Assembly: GCA_903911165.1 (NCBI GenBank)
Contig: CAIWCQ010000086.1
Span: 1-11,448, forward strand
Length of the DNA stretch: 11,448 nt
From: an uncultured Actinomycetes bacterium
Lineage (GTDB): Bacteria; Actinomycetota; Actinomycetes; Mycobacteriales; Mycobacteriaceae
Direction of reading: 5' to 3'
Below, piece after piece: positions 1 to 6,653 of this stretch. Each line of letters begins with the position of its first letter. Position 1 is the first letter of the stretch. Position numbers and translations under genes: made by a program. The notes under the pieces are model-generated. The model was not told the origin of the DNA and searched no databases. It was given only the letters and a program-made list of their open reading frames with translations.

Positions 1-56
1 ACTGCTGCGGGAACTGCTGCGGGAACTGCTGCGGGAACTGCTGCGGGAACTGCTGG
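1..56. repeat. 12-base tandem repeat inside the Rv0479c-like gene
   Basis: Four perfect copies of ACTGCTGCGGGA (1-12, 13-24, 25-36, 37-48) are followed by a partial copy (49-56). The array runs off the left edge, so the copy number is unknown. Because 12 is a multiple of 3, it expands without breaking the frame. Read on the minus strand in the frame of the gene that starts at 106, it encodes a repeated Gln-Gln-Phe-Pro unit. Confidence 0.9.
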
Positions 57-106
57 GTGGGCGGCTCCGGGAATCCGGGTGGGGGGCCCGTGGGCGGGAT
101 CGTCAC
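1..106 (-). CDS. N-terminal fragment of an Rv0479c-like membrane protein (partial, runs off the left edge)
   Basis: Reading the minus strand from a GTG at 106-104 gives a Pro/Gln-rich start, MTIPPTGPPPGFPEPPTQQ, followed by Gln-Gln-Phe-Pro repeats to the window edge. A good ribosome binding site (AGGA, 8 bases before the GTG) supports this start. The gene lies 15 bases after the nitrilase stop on the same strand, so it is probably the last visible gene of that operon. In M. tuberculosis the gene after Rv0480c is Rv0479c, a membrane protein with a Pro/Gln-rich cytoplasmic N-terminus before one transmembrane helix. The composition and position match, but only about 35 codons are visible. No membrane segment or conserved domain can be checked, so the family assignment is an inference from context. 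Confidence 0.6.
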   Translation of the reverse strand, partial: MTIPPTGPPPGFPEPPTQQFPQQFPQQFPQQFPQQ

Positions 107-121
107 GGGTGCGATCCTGCC

Positions 122-940
122 CTACCGGGACGCAATTCGGCCGGTCTGTGCGATCACGGCGCGGTTGTTCAGGACCGGGAGGGTTTTGCGGACCGCTTCG
201 AGGCCGCCGATGTCGAGATCGCAGACCAGCAGCTGGGGGCTTGAACCGGCTGACACCAGCACCTCGCCCACCGGCGATGCCACCAGGCTGCCGCCGACAC
301 CGGTCGGCGCGGTCGAGCTTTCTGCCAACTCCGGTCCGGGGTAGGCCTGCCCGGCGGCGGCGACGAAACAGGTCGTGTCGAGTGCTCTCGCCCGCGACAG
401 CAGCTGCCACTGGTCCAGCTTGCCGGGACCCGCGCCCCAGGACGCACTGACGGTGATCACCGAAGCGCCGCGGTCGGCCAGTTCGGTGAAGAGCGCGGGG
501 AATCGGATGTCGTAGCACAGCGTCACTCCGACACCGACCCCGTCGATGCGGATCACTACCGGTTCGTGTCCGGGGGCGACGGTTGCCGATTCAGTGAAAC
601 TGAAGGCGTCGTAAAGGTGGATCTTGTCGTAGCGGGCCTCGACGCCCCGGCCGGTGGCCAGCAGGGTGTTGGTGACGCGGCCATCGGATGCCGGGGTGAA
701 CATGCCGACCAACACCGTCAGGTCTGCCGCGGCAGCGATGCCGCGAATCGCATCGGCCCAGCGGCCGTCGATCGGTTCGGCGATCGGCGCCAGTGGCACT
801 CCGAACCGGCACATGGTCGCCTCCGGGAACACCACCAGTCTCGCGCCCGATTCTGCGGCACGCCCGGTGTAGTCCTCGACGATCGCCAGATTGGCCGCCG
901 GGTCGGTGCCCGAGAGAATCTGTGCGCACGCGATCCGCAT
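122..940 (-). CDS. Nitrilase-superfamily amidohydrolase (Rv0480c-like)
   Basis: A 272-residue carbon-nitrogen hydrolase covering the whole nitrilase fold. The Glu-Lys-Cys catalytic triad is visible: Glu40 in VVFPEAT, Lys106 in YDKIHLYDAF and Cys142 in LCYDIRFP. The family hydrolyses amide bonds through a thioester intermediate; closest relatives include omega-amidase/Nit-type enzymes and the mycobacterial Rv0480c group. The substrate cannot be read from the sequence. There is no signal peptide, so it should be cytosolic. The start MRIACAQILSG is chosen because the family begins exactly there; a longer open frame upstream only runs through the tandem repeat. The length matches Rv0480c (about 280). 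It follows the methyltransferase gene by 53 bases and is 15 bases ahead of the Rv0479c-like gene. A TANNNT hexamer 7 bases before the ATG suggests its own leaderless transcript. Confidence 0.9.
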   Translation of the reverse strand: MRIACAQILSGTDPAANLAIVEDYTGRAAESGARLVVFPEATMCRFGVPLAPIAEPIDGRWADAIRGIAAAADLTVLVGMFTPASDGRVTNTLLATGRGVEARYDKIHLYDAFSFTESATVAPGHEPVVIRIDGVGVGVTLCYDIRFPALFTELADRGASVITVSASWGAGPGKLDQWQLLSRARALDTTCFVAAAGQAYPGPELAESSTAPTGVGGSLVASPVGEVLVSAGSSPQLLVCDLDIGGLEAVRKTLPVLNNRAVIAQTGRIASR

Positions 941-947
941 GCCACGC

Positions 948-953
948 AGCCTA
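948..953 (-). promoter_or_regulatory. Candidate -10 element for a leaderless transcript of the nitrilase gene
   Basis: On the minus strand TAGGCT (953-948) fits the mycobacterial -10 pattern TANNNT. It is followed by 7 bases and then the ATG at 940, the spacing that would put the transcript's first base on or next to the start codon. No Shine-Dalgarno sequence is visible, which agrees with leaderless initiation. No clear -35 is seen. Confidence 0.4.
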
Positions 954-955
954 AC

Positions 956-1016
956 GGCGGAGCCACGGGTTAGTTGCGCGGCGGAGCCACGGGTTAGTTG
1001 CGCGGCGGAGCCACGG
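956..1016. repeat. 24-base tandem repeat spanning the methyltransferase stop codon
   Basis: Two perfect 24-base copies (956-979 and 980-1003) and a 13-base partial copy (1004-1016) lie between the methyltransferase and nitrilase genes. On the minus strand each full copy carries the same coding tail (Val-Ala-Pro-Pro-Arg-Asn) and a TAA. The gene's last codons and stop are therefore repeated in frame; translation ends at the first stop met (996-994). Confidence 0.9.
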
Positions 1017-1776
1017 TCGCCCAGGGCACCGTCAGTACTGCGTCGCGGAGGTTGCGTCGCTGCGCTTCGACCGGCACGCCGGCGGCGCGCAACGCGCTCA
1101 GCATGGCACGCCAACGTGCGCGGGGTCCGAATACCGACTGGGCTGCCGCCGCAGCCCAGGCGCGATCTGCAGCGGTGAACAGCGCGTGGACTGGCTGCCC
1201 CGGATAGTTCTGGTGGATAAGCACTTTCGGCAATCGCTCGGCCAAATCCGAGGGAACCGCGATCGAATGCGGATCACAGGCGAGCGTCAGGCTCACCGGC
1301 CCGTTTCGATCCAGCAGAATCCAGCTGCAATGCCGGCCCAACTCGTCACAGGTACCGTCCATGATCAGTCCGTCCGGGGAGAGCCTGGACCCCATGGTGT
1401 GCCAGGCGTCGGCGACGGCGTCCGGCGGGTACTGGCGCAGCACATTGAACGCGCGCACCAGTACCGGGCTCAGCCCAGCCAACTCGAATCCGCCGAGGGC
1501 GAATTCGATGCGATCCGTCCCGGCGTCGCGGGCCGCCGCCACCCGTTCCGGATCGATCTCCAGACCGACTACCCGAACGTCGGGCCGGATGGTGCGCAAC
1601 CGGGCCGCGAACTCGACTGTGGTGACGGGGAGTCGTCCGTAACCGAGGTCGACAGCCACCGGTCCGGCGCCGGACTGTCCGCCCGCATTCAGCGCCGAGT
1701 GCACGCGTGGAGAACTCGTCAGCCACCTGTCGGCGCGACGTAACCGGTTGATCGCGGTGGTGCCGCGCGTCGCCAT
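994..1776 (-). CDS. Class I SAM-dependent methyltransferase-like protein
   Basis: A 260-residue protein with the Rossmann signature of class I methyltransferases. A glycine-rich motif I, VAVDLGYGRLP, lies at residues 40-50. A second strand ends in an acidic residue, GLEIDPERV (71-79), where SAM ribose hydroxyls normally bind. Further on are FNVLRQY (110-116) and DGLIMDGTCDELG (135-147). The methyl acceptor cannot be told. The start MATRGTTAIN is the first ATG after the preceding gene's stop; a GTG two codons upstream (1782) is an alternative. The open frame continues far upstream but there lies antisense-frame to the DUF2505 genes, so it is not coding. The gene follows the DUF2505 stop by 19 bases, suggesting co-transcription. 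The C-terminal codons lie in the 24-base tandem repeat. I do not recall a gene at this place in M. tuberculosis. Confidence 0.8.
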   Translation of the reverse strand: MATRGTTAINRLRRADRWLTSSPRVHSALNAGGQSGAGPVAVDLGYGRLPVTTVEFAARLRTIRPDVRVVGLEIDPERVAAARDAGTDRIEFALGGFELAGLSPVLVRAFNVLRQYPPDAVADAWHTMGSRLSPDGLIMDGTCDELGRHCSWILLDRNGPVSLTLACDPHSIAVPSDLAERLPKVLIHQNYPGQPVHALFTAADRAWAAAAAQSVFGPRARWRAMLSALRAAGVPVEAQRRNLRDAVLTVPWATVAPPRN

Positions 1777-1795
1777 ACCCACGGGGCGAAGAGGC

Positions 1796-2311
1796 TTAGC
1801 GATGGCCGCCGATCCAATCAGCGGTGAATTCGCCCTCCTTGGCGAATAGCGTCCGCAGGCCGTTGGCGAGCAACTGTTCGATCTGCCCACCGATGAAGGG
1901 AACCCGCGCTGTGCAGACGGTCTCCAGACGCATCTGACTGCCCGGCGAGGTATTGAGCAGCGTGTAATCGCCGTTGACCTGAACCGGCACGGCGGGCACG
2001 ACGGCGCGGTAGCTACCGCGGGCGGAGTTGGTGGCCTCGTCGAAAGGATCGAAATGCTGTTCGCGGGTGATGACGAAGGTTCCCGGCAGTACCGGCCGGG
2101 CGATCGGTGGGAGGTCGCGCGCCGACAGGATGTGCTTGAACGCGACGTCGGTGCCGCTGTCACCGGAGGCGAAGTGTGCAATTTCGGTCTGGGCGTCGTT
2201 GTCGCGATAGAACGCGACGAGGTCCTCCCAGTAACCGATGCCGGTGAAGTTCCGGTACATCTCGGCAGCAGGCACGCCGACGTCGACGGTGTAGACCATG
2301 CTGCGGGGCAT
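1796..2311 (-). CDS. DUF2505 family protein, downstream copy
   Basis: A 171-residue protein starting MPRSMVYTVDVG and ending GEFTADWIGGHR. It matches the actinobacterial DUF2505 family, represented in M. tuberculosis by Rv0481c (about 174 residues). The family is thought to adopt a START/Bet v1-like helix-grip fold with a hydrophobic cavity; ligand and role are unknown. The features seen are the N-terminal helix with YRNFTGIGYW, alternating hydrophobic strands, and the conserved tail VPFIGGQIEQLL...FTADW. It is paralogous to the gene just upstream: same MPRS start and, over the last 35 residues, 14 identities by eye. Gaps are 21 bases to the upstream paralogue and 19 to the methyltransferase. 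No Shine-Dalgarno is visible, but a TANNNT hexamer sits 6 bases before the ATG. Confidence 0.85.
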   Translation of the reverse strand: MPRSMVYTVDVGVPAAEMYRNFTGIGYWEDLVAFYRDNDAQTEIAHFASGDSGTDVAFKHILSARDLPPIARPVLPGTFVITREQHFDPFDEATNSARGSYRAVVPAVPVQVNGDYTLLNTSPGSQMRLETVCTARVPFIGGQIEQLLANGLRTLFAKEGEFTADWIGGHR

Positions 2312-2317
2312 GGTCTT

Positions 2318-2323
2318 ACGGTA
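2318..2323 (-). promoter_or_regulatory. Candidate -10 element for a leaderless start of the downstream DUF2505 gene
   Basis: On the minus strand TACCGT (2323-2318) is followed by 6 bases and the ATG at 2311. It lies in the 21-base gap between the two paralogues. It could give the second paralogue its own leaderless transcript alongside read-through from the first. No -35 is evident, and one short motif alone is weak evidence. Confidence 0.35.
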
Positions 2324-2332
2324 CCGCCGGCC

Positions 2333-2839
2333 TCAGCGGTCCCCGGCGAGCCACCGGGTGGTGAAGCGTTGTTCGGCACTGAGGAGATCGACCAGTTGGT
2401 TGCCGATGAAGGTCTCCAGCTTGCCCCCCACCAACGGCACCCGGACCGTCACCTTGGCGTCAAATGCCAGGCGGGCGCCGGCGTCGGCCGGTGCGAGTTC
2501 TGCGGAGCCGTCCACCAACACCGGAGCCCCAACGATCCCGCCGGTGATCGCCGCGGTGGCGCGCCGGTCGATGAGCGGCGTCCATTTCTCCTCCCGCCGG
2601 ATCTGAAGATCGCCGCGGTGGAACTGCGAGACGAACCCGGGCAGCCGCGATGAGCTGATCACCTGCGTGGTCACCACCTCGACACCGCCGTCGGATCCGA
2701 GCGTGATCGAGTCGAGCCTGGCCTCGTCGACGCCCGAGTCGGCCAGCCGGGCCAGCCAGTACTTCTTTGCGCGAAGGGCGCGGTGCACTTTCGCGACCGT
2801 GCTGTCGTACTCGGTCGCCATGTCGAATGAACGCGGCAT
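2333..2839 (-). CDS. DUF2505 family protein, upstream copy
   Basis: A 168-residue protein starting MPRSFDMATEYD and ending RFTTRWLAGDR. It aligns along its length with the neighbouring DUF2505 protein: VHRAL..KYW near residues 18-28, then strand-rich middle, then VPLVGGKLETFIGNQLVDLL and a Trp near the end. Both belong to the family of Rv0481c, probably a helix-grip small-ligand-binding fold of unknown function. There is no signal peptide or membrane segment. The ATG at 2839 is chosen over an in-frame ATG six codons later because it preserves the MPRS start shared with the paralogue. It is also preceded by a TANNNT element (TAACCT, 2853-2848). It is the first gene of the minus-strand run and diverges from murB. 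A duplication that produced the pair is the simplest explanation, but the low similarity implies it is old. Confidence 0.85.
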   Translation of the reverse strand: MPRSFDMATEYDSTVAKVHRALRAKKYWLARLADSGVDEARLDSITLGSDGGVEVVTTQVISSSRLPGFVSQFHRGDLQIRREEKWTPLIDRRATAAITGGIVGAPVLVDGSAELAPADAGARLAFDAKVTVRVPLVGGKLETFIGNQLVDLLSAEQRFTTRWLAGDR

Positions 2840-2847
2840 AGCCGATG

Positions 2848-2857
2848 AGGTTACGTT
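2848..2857. promoter_or_regulatory. Overlapping divergent -10 elements between the DUF2505 operon and murB
   Basis: The 45-base divergent gap holds two face-to-face TANNNT hexamers that overlap by two bases. On the plus strand TACGTT (2852-2857) ends 7 bases before the GTG at 2865. On the minus strand TAACCT (2853-2848) ends 8 bases before the ATG at 2839. Polymerases could hardly occupy both at once, so the two directions may compete. The plus-strand element points to the micro-ORF GTG, not to the murB start. Confidence 0.45.
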
Positions 2858-2863
2858 AACGGG

Positions 2864-2903
2864 CGTGACCCAGCGGGATGAGTCGTGACCCAGCGGGAGG
2901 AGT
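2864..2903. repeat. 20-base tandem duplication at the murB start
   Basis: Positions 2864-2883 and 2884-2903 are the same 20 bases with one difference: CGTGACCCAGCGGGA is followed by TGAGT in the first copy and GGAGT in the second. Each copy contains a GTG start and the codons for VTQR. Because 20 is not a multiple of 3, the two GTGs are in different frames. Confidence 0.9.
2865..2888 (+). CDS. Seven-codon micro-ORF upstream of and overlapping murB
   Basis: The first GTG of the duplicated segment reads V-T-Q-R-D-E-S and stops at TGA 2886-2888, which overlaps the murB GTG (2885-2887) as GTGA. The micro-ORF GTG sits 7 bases after a TACGTT -10 candidate, the leaderless arrangement, while the murB GTG does not. 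Ribosomes that load on the leaderless end could finish here and reinitiate on murB. Whether it is translated is unproven. The peptide itself probably has no function beyond coupling. Confidence 0.35.
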   Translation: MTQRDES

Positions 2904-3943
2904 TCGGTGGCGCGCAGGTCGATTACGACGTGCCACTGGCCGCGCTGACCACGCTGCGGGTGGGCCCGGTCGCGGCGCGGGTGATCAACTGCGTGACCGA
3001 AGCCCACATCGTCGCCACCCTCCGCGAACTGGACGACCGTGACAGTCCGGTGCTGGTGCTCGGCGGTGGATCCAACGTGGTGATCGCCGACGATCTGGTG
3101 GACCTGACCGTCGTGCGGTTGGCCAGCGCCGCGGTCAGCGTGGAATCCGGGCTGCTGCGTGCCGGCGCCGGTGCCGACTGGGACCACGTCGTCAGTGTGG
3201 CCGTGGCTTCGGACCTCGGCGGCCTGGAATGCCTTTCTGGCATACCGGGTTCGACGGGTGCGACGCCGGTGCAAAACGTCGGCGCCTACGGGGTCGAGGT
3301 GGCCGACACGATGACCCGGGTGAAACTTCTGGAGCGGCCCACCGGCGAGGTGCACTGGGTGCCTGCCGCGGAATTGGACTTCGGGTACCGGCACAGCGCG
3401 CTGAAGAACGACTCTCAGGCGATCGTTCTCGAGGTGGAGTTCGCCCTGGATGAGCACCGACGTTCGGCACCGTTGCGCTACGCCGAACTTGCCGCCACCC
3501 TCGGGGTGCCGCTCGGCTCCCGCGCCGACCCGGTTGAGGTTCGCGCGGCGGTGCTGTCCCTGCGCGCCCGCAAGGGCATGGTGCTCGACCCGGCCGATCC
3601 CGACACCGTCAGCGTCGGATCGTTCTTCACCAATCCGGTGGTGCCGGTTGACCGGTTCGAGCGGATGCAGGCCGACGCCGAGGCCCCGATCCCGCACTAC
3701 CCGGCACCCGACGGGGTGAAACTCGCCGCGGGCTGGCTGGTCGAACAGGCCGGCTTCGGCAGGGGCTTCCCCGGCGAAGGGCCGTGTCGGCTGTCCACCA
3801 AGCACGCGCTGGCGCTGACCAACCGCGGCGGCGCCACCACCGCCGACGTGCTGGCGTTGGCGCGGACCGTGCGCGACGGGGTGCACGCGACTTTCGGGGT
3901 GCGGCTTGTCCCGGAACCGGTACTGGTGGGCTGCGAGCTTTAA
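2885..3943 (+). CDS. murB: UDP-N-acetylenolpyruvoylglucosamine reductase
   Basis: MurB uses NADPH and FAD to reduce UDP-GlcNAc-enolpyruvate to UDP-MurNAc, the second committed step of peptidoglycan precursor synthesis, in the cytosol. The 352 residues show the FAD-binding elements GGGSN (60-64) and [18 protein letters not shown] (119-136). They also show FGYRHS (166-171, with the substrate-site Arg), the proton-donor serine Ser246 in [19 protein letters not shown] (279-290) and the C-terminal catalytic Glu344 in PEPVLVG. The length agrees with E. coli (342) and M. tuberculosis (369). GTG 2885 is the earliest possible start, because an in-frame TGA lies at 2879-2881. GTG 2930 is a less likely alternative. 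The start lies in a 20-base tandem duplication and overlaps a micro-ORF stop. The stop is 3 bases from the stop of the convergent dehydrogenase gene. Confidence 0.95.
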   Translation: MTQREEFGGAQVDYDVPLAALTTLRVGPVAARVINCVTEAHIVATLRELDDRDSPVLVLGGGSNVVIADDLVDLTVVRLASAAVSVESGLLRAGAGADWDHVVSVAVASDLGGLECLSGIPGSTGATPVQNVGAYGVEVADTMTRVKLLERPTGEVHWVPAAELDFGYRHSALKNDSQAIVLEVEFALDEHRRSAPLRYAELAATLGVPLGSRADPVEVRAAVLSLRARKGMVLDPADPDTVSVGSFFTNPVVPVDRFERMQADAEAPIPHYPAPDGVKLAAGWLVEQAGFGRGFPGEGPCRLSTKHALALTNRGGATTADVLALARTVRDGVHATFGVRLVPEPVLVGCEL

Positions 3944-3946
3944 CAG

Positions 3947-4699
3947 TCAGGTCCGGCGGTGGAATCGGCCGGCGCTGGCCTGGTCGCGCGGGCGGACGAC
4001 GATCTGGTCGATGTTGACGTGCGCGGGCCGGGATGCGACGAAGCCGATTACCTCGGCGACGTCGCCAGCGCATAGCGGGGTGATGCCCGCGTAGACGGCC
4101 TGCGCGCGTTCCTCGTCGCCGCCGAAACGCACCAGCGAGAACTCGGTCTGCACCGCGCCCGGGGCGATCTCGGTCAGTCGGACTGGCTGTCCCAGCAGTT
4201 CGCCGCGCAGCGTGCGGTGCAGGGCGCCCTGGGCGTGTTTGGCGGCCGTGTATCCGCTGCCGCCGTCGTAAACCTCCAGCGCCGCGACCGAGGTGACCGT
4301 GACGATGAGTCCGTCGCCGGAGGCGATCAGCTTCGGTAGCAGCGCCCGGGTCACCCGCAGCGTGCCCAGCACGTTGGTCTCCCACATCCAGCGCCAGTTG
4401 TCCAGGTCCGCATCGGCGACCCGCTCGAGGCCCTTGGCCCCGCCGGCGTTGTTGACCAGGACGTCCACCCGGCTCAGGCCTGCCGCAAGCGCATGCACCG
4501 CGGCGTCGTCGGTGACGTCGGCTACCACGGCGGTGCCGCCGATCTGCTCGGCGAGTCGACGGATGGGCTCGCCGCGGCGGGCCACCGCGACCACGTGAAA
4601 ACCCTGTGCGGCCAGGGTCCTTGCTGTCGCCTCGCCGATGCCGGCACTGGCACCGGTCACCACCGCGACGCGTGAATGGGCATCCGGGCGCGAGGTCAT
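3947..4699 (-). CDS. Short-chain dehydrogenase/reductase (Rv0484c-like)
   Basis: A 250-residue classical SDR. Visible motifs are the cofactor-binding TGASAGIG (15-22), NNAG (83-86), the Asn of ETNVLG (Asn109), and the catalytic Ser137, Tyr150 and Lys154 in TSVAALEVYDGGSGYTAAK, followed by APG (179-181). Arg residues after the second strand (VARRGEP) suggest NADP(H) preference. The substrate is unknown; the protein closely resembles Rv0484c, which is also uncharacterised. It is a soluble cytosolic enzyme by composition. ATG 4699 (MTSRPDAHSRVAVVTG) fits the usual length of about 250. ATG 4711 four codons upstream is equally open. The gene is divergent from mshA, across a short region with two 13-base direct repeats, and convergent with murB. 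In M. tuberculosis lprQ lies between murB and this gene; here it is absent. Confidence 0.9.
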   Translation of the reverse strand: MTSRPDAHSRVAVVTGASAGIGEATARTLAAQGFHVVAVARRGEPIRRLAEQIGGTAVVADVTDDAAVHALAAGLSRVDVLVNNAGGAKGLERVADADLDNWRWMWETNVLGTLRVTRALLPKLIASGDGLIVTVTSVAALEVYDGGSGYTAAKHAQGALHRTLRGELLGQPVRLTEIAPGAVQTEFSLVRFGGDEERAQAVYAGITPLCAGDVAEVIGFVASRPAHVNIDQIVVRPRDQASAGRFHRRT

Positions 4700-4712
4700 C
4701 GGATCCAACATG

Positions 4713-4744
4713 GCGGTGTAAACATAATCTAGCGGTGTAAACAT
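4713..4744. promoter_or_regulatory. Two 13-base direct repeats with -10 candidates for both strands (dehydrogenase/mshA)
   Basis: GCGGTGTAAACAT occurs at 4713-4725 and again at 4732-4744, a 19-base period, close to two helical turns. Between the copies, on the plus strand, lies TAATCT (4725-4730), a -10 candidate for mshA. On the minus strand, TAGATT (4731-4726) and TATGTT (4726-4721) are -10 candidates for the dehydrogenase. A protein bound to the repeats would cover both promoters. The regulator is unknown. Confidence 0.5.
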
Positions 4745-4750
4745 GTAAGG

Positions 4751-6100
4751 GTGCGGCCTCCCGAGGATCTGACCGGCGGTGACGTGCTGCCCCGGCGGGT
4801 GGCGGTGCTGTCGGTTCACACCTCGCCGCTGGCCCAGCCCGGCACCGGTGACGCCGGCGGGATGAATGTCTACGTTCTGCAGACCGCGTTGGGTATGGCC
4901 CGCCGCGGTGTCGAGGTCGAGATTTTCACCAGGGCGACCTCCTCGGCCGAACCCTCGGTGGTCTCGGTGGCTCCCGGGGTGACGGTGCGCAACGTGGTCG
5001 CGGGTCCGTTCGAAGGTCTCGACAAATACGATCTCCCCACCCAGTTGTGTGCGTTCACCGCTGGCGTGCTGCGCGCCGAGGCCAACCACGAACCGGGGCA
5101 CTACGACGTGGTGCACTCGCACTACTGGTTATCCGGTCAGGTCGGCTGGCTGGCCCGAGATCGCTGGGCGGTGCCGCTGGTGCACACCGCCCACACCCTG
5201 GCCGCGGTCAAGAACGCCGCACTCGCCCATGGTGACGCTGCCGAGCCGCCGCTGCGCGCCGTTGGCGAACAGCAGGTGGTGGACGAGGCCGACCGGTTGA
5301 TTGTCAACACCGAAGAAGAAGCGCACCAATTGGTTTCGCTGCACAACGCCGATCTGAACCGTATCGACGTCGTGCATCCTGGTGTCGATCTGCAGGTTTT
5401 CAGTCCGGGCGCACGGGCTTCTGCTCGCGCCGCGCTGAATTCGTCGGTGCCGGGTTTGGATTTGTCGGCGACCCAACGTGTCGTCGCGTTCGTCGGACGC
5501 ATCCAGCCCCTCAAAGCACCCGACGTGCTGCTGCGGGCTGCCGCTCTCCTGCCCGGAGTGCGCGTGCTTGTCGTCGGAGGTCCGTCCGGCAGTGGCCTGG
5601 CCGCCCCCGACGCCCTGGTGCGACTGGCGGCCGAACTGGGCATCACCGACCGGGTGAGTTTCCTGCCCCCACAGACCCGTGAACAACTTGTCAACGTGTA
5701 CCGGGCGGCCGACTTACTGGCCGTACCCAGCTACTCGGAATCCTTCGGTTTGGTCGCGGTCGAGGCGCAGGCCTGCGGCACCCCGGTCGTGGCGGCGGCG
5801 GTCGGTGGGCTACCGGTCGCGGTGGCCGATGGACGCAGCGGAACCCTTGTCCACGGACACGATCCCGATCAGTGGGCCCGGGCCATCGCCGGACTGCTCG
5901 ACGCGGATGCCGAGGCGCTGCGGCGGGCGGCGGTCGCCCACGCCGCGGGGTTCTCCTGGGATCACACCGTCGCCGGGTTGCTGGACAGCTACGGCCGGGC
6001 GATCTCCGACTACGCCGCCGCTCACCGTCGCGGTGAGCGCGACGTGCCGGCTCGTCACCACCCCCGGCGCTGGACGATGCGACGGGGAGTGCGGGCGTGA
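4751..6100 (+). CDS. mshA: D-inositol-3-phosphate glycosyltransferase
   Basis: MshA is a GT4 retaining glycosyltransferase of the GT-B fold. It moves GlcNAc from UDP-GlcNAc to 1L-myo-inositol 1-phosphate, the first step of mycothiol synthesis in the cytosol. In the 449 residues one sees the N-terminal glycine-rich loop [12 protein letters not shown] (30-41), [12 protein letters not shown] (119-130) and HTAHT (145-149). The nucleotide-sugar site has Arg250 and Lys255 in [11 protein letters not shown], and the GT4 EX7E motif is Glu330-Glu338 (ESFGLVAVE). Similarity to M. tuberculosis MshA is obvious from [14 protein letters not shown] onward. GTG 4751 is used; GTG 4784 or 4799 would remove residues before the conserved part and cannot be excluded. 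The protein is a little shorter than the M. tuberculosis one (480). It overlaps the next gene by GTGA, so the two are probably translationally coupled. Confidence 0.95.
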   Translation: MRPPEDLTGGDVLPRRVAVLSVHTSPLAQPGTGDAGGMNVYVLQTALGMARRGVEVEIFTRATSSAEPSVVSVAPGVTVRNVVAGPFEGLDKYDLPTQLCAFTAGVLRAEANHEPGHYDVVHSHYWLSGQVGWLARDRWAVPLVHTAHTLAAVKNAALAHGDAAEPPLRAVGEQQVVDEADRLIVNTEEEAHQLVSLHNADLNRIDVVHPGVDLQVFSPGARASARAALNSSVPGLDLSATQRVVAFVGRIQPLKAPDVLLRAAALLPGVRVLVVGGPSGSGLAAPDALVRLAAELGITDRVSFLPPQTREQLVNVYRAADLLAVPSYSESFGLVAVEAQACGTPVVAAAVGGLPVAVADGRSGTLVHGHDPDQWARAIAGLLDADAEALRRAAVAHAAGFSWDHTVAGLLDSYGRAISDYAAAHRRGERDVPARHHPRRWTMRRGVRA

Positions 6101-6627
6101 GCGACCCACGCCAGTCGGCCGACCGGATCCGGGGCATGATCGAGGATTCGCTGATCGAACACGGTCTCAACTACACCCGGCACGACGGCGCCCACGGCGG
6201 ACTTCCCGGTCTGATCGTGGAGCTGCCCGGCGAGCGGAAGCTGACGACCAACACGCTGCTCAGTGTGGGGGAGCACTCGGTGCGGGTGGAGGCCTTCGTG
6301 TGCCGCCGGCCCGACGAGAACCACGAGGGTGTCTACCGGTTCCTACTCAAGCGCAACCGCCGGCTCTACGGAGTCGCCTACACCCTGGACAACATCGGCG
6401 ACATCTACCTCATCGGACGTATTGCGCTCGACGTGGTCAACGTCGACGAGATAGACCGCGTGCTTGGCCAGGTGCTGGAGGCCGCCAACAATGACTTCAA
6501 CACCCTTCTGGAACTCGGTTTCGCCACCTCCATCCGCAAGGAGTGGGCCTGGCGGTTGGCCCGCGGCGAGTCGCTGAAAAACTTGAAGGCCTTCGAGCAT
6601 CTGATCGACGACGACCCTCCCGCGTAA
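6097..6627 (+). CDS. YbjN domain protein (Rv0487-like)
   Basis: A 176-residue cytosolic protein with the YbjN fold, related in structure to type III secretion chaperones. The recognisable parts are the amphipathic N-terminal helix ([17 protein letters not shown]), the strands [30 protein letters not shown] spread over residues 38-67, [28 protein letters not shown] between about 81 and 108, and a helical C-terminus ending DDDPPA. It corresponds to Rv0487 (about 183 residues), whose function is not established. The GTG start overlaps the mshA stop by 4 bases, and gpm1 begins 26 bases downstream. This conserved mshA-ybjN-gpm1 order hints at a shared transcript, but no direct link to mycothiol is known to me. 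Confidence 0.88.
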   Translation: MSDPRQSADRIRGMIEDSLIEHGLNYTRHDGAHGGLPGLIVELPGERKLTTNTLLSVGEHSVRVEAFVCRRPDENHEGVYRFLLKRNRRLYGVAYTLDNIGDIYLIGRIALDVVNVDEIDRVLGQVLEAANNDFNTLLELGFATSIRKEWAWRLARGESLKNLKAFEHLIDDDPPA

Positions 6628-6653
6628 GCCTCTCCGCGTGCGAGACTGGCGTC

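Noticed and set aside
1..1016. The tandem repeats at 1-56 and 956-1016 as CRISPR or mobile-element ends
   Set aside because: Units are 12 and 24 bases with no spacers, inverted ends or transposase nearby; they are simple slippage repeats.
994..2379. A 461-codon minus-strand open frame covering the methyltransferase and further upstream
   Set aside because: The part above 1776 is low-complexity Arg/Ser/Pro sequence out of frame with the two recognisable DUF2505 genes; only the last 260 codons look like a protein.
2333..3886. A 517-codon minus-strand open frame reaching through murB
   Set aside because: Beyond 2839 it is antisense to murB and His/Gly/Arg-rich without family features, a common artefact of GC-rich DNA.
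3941..3949. A terminator between murB and the dehydrogenase gene
   Set aside because: Only 3 bases separate the stops and no stem-loop with a U-run is seen on either strand.
3947..5122. A 391-codon minus-strand frame extending the dehydrogenase over mshA
   Set aside because: The SDR domain begins at 4699-4711; the extension is antisense to mshA and has no recognisable motif.
5129..5694. Two long minus-strand frames inside mshA
   Set aside because: They lie opposite highly conserved mshA codons and have shadow-type composition.
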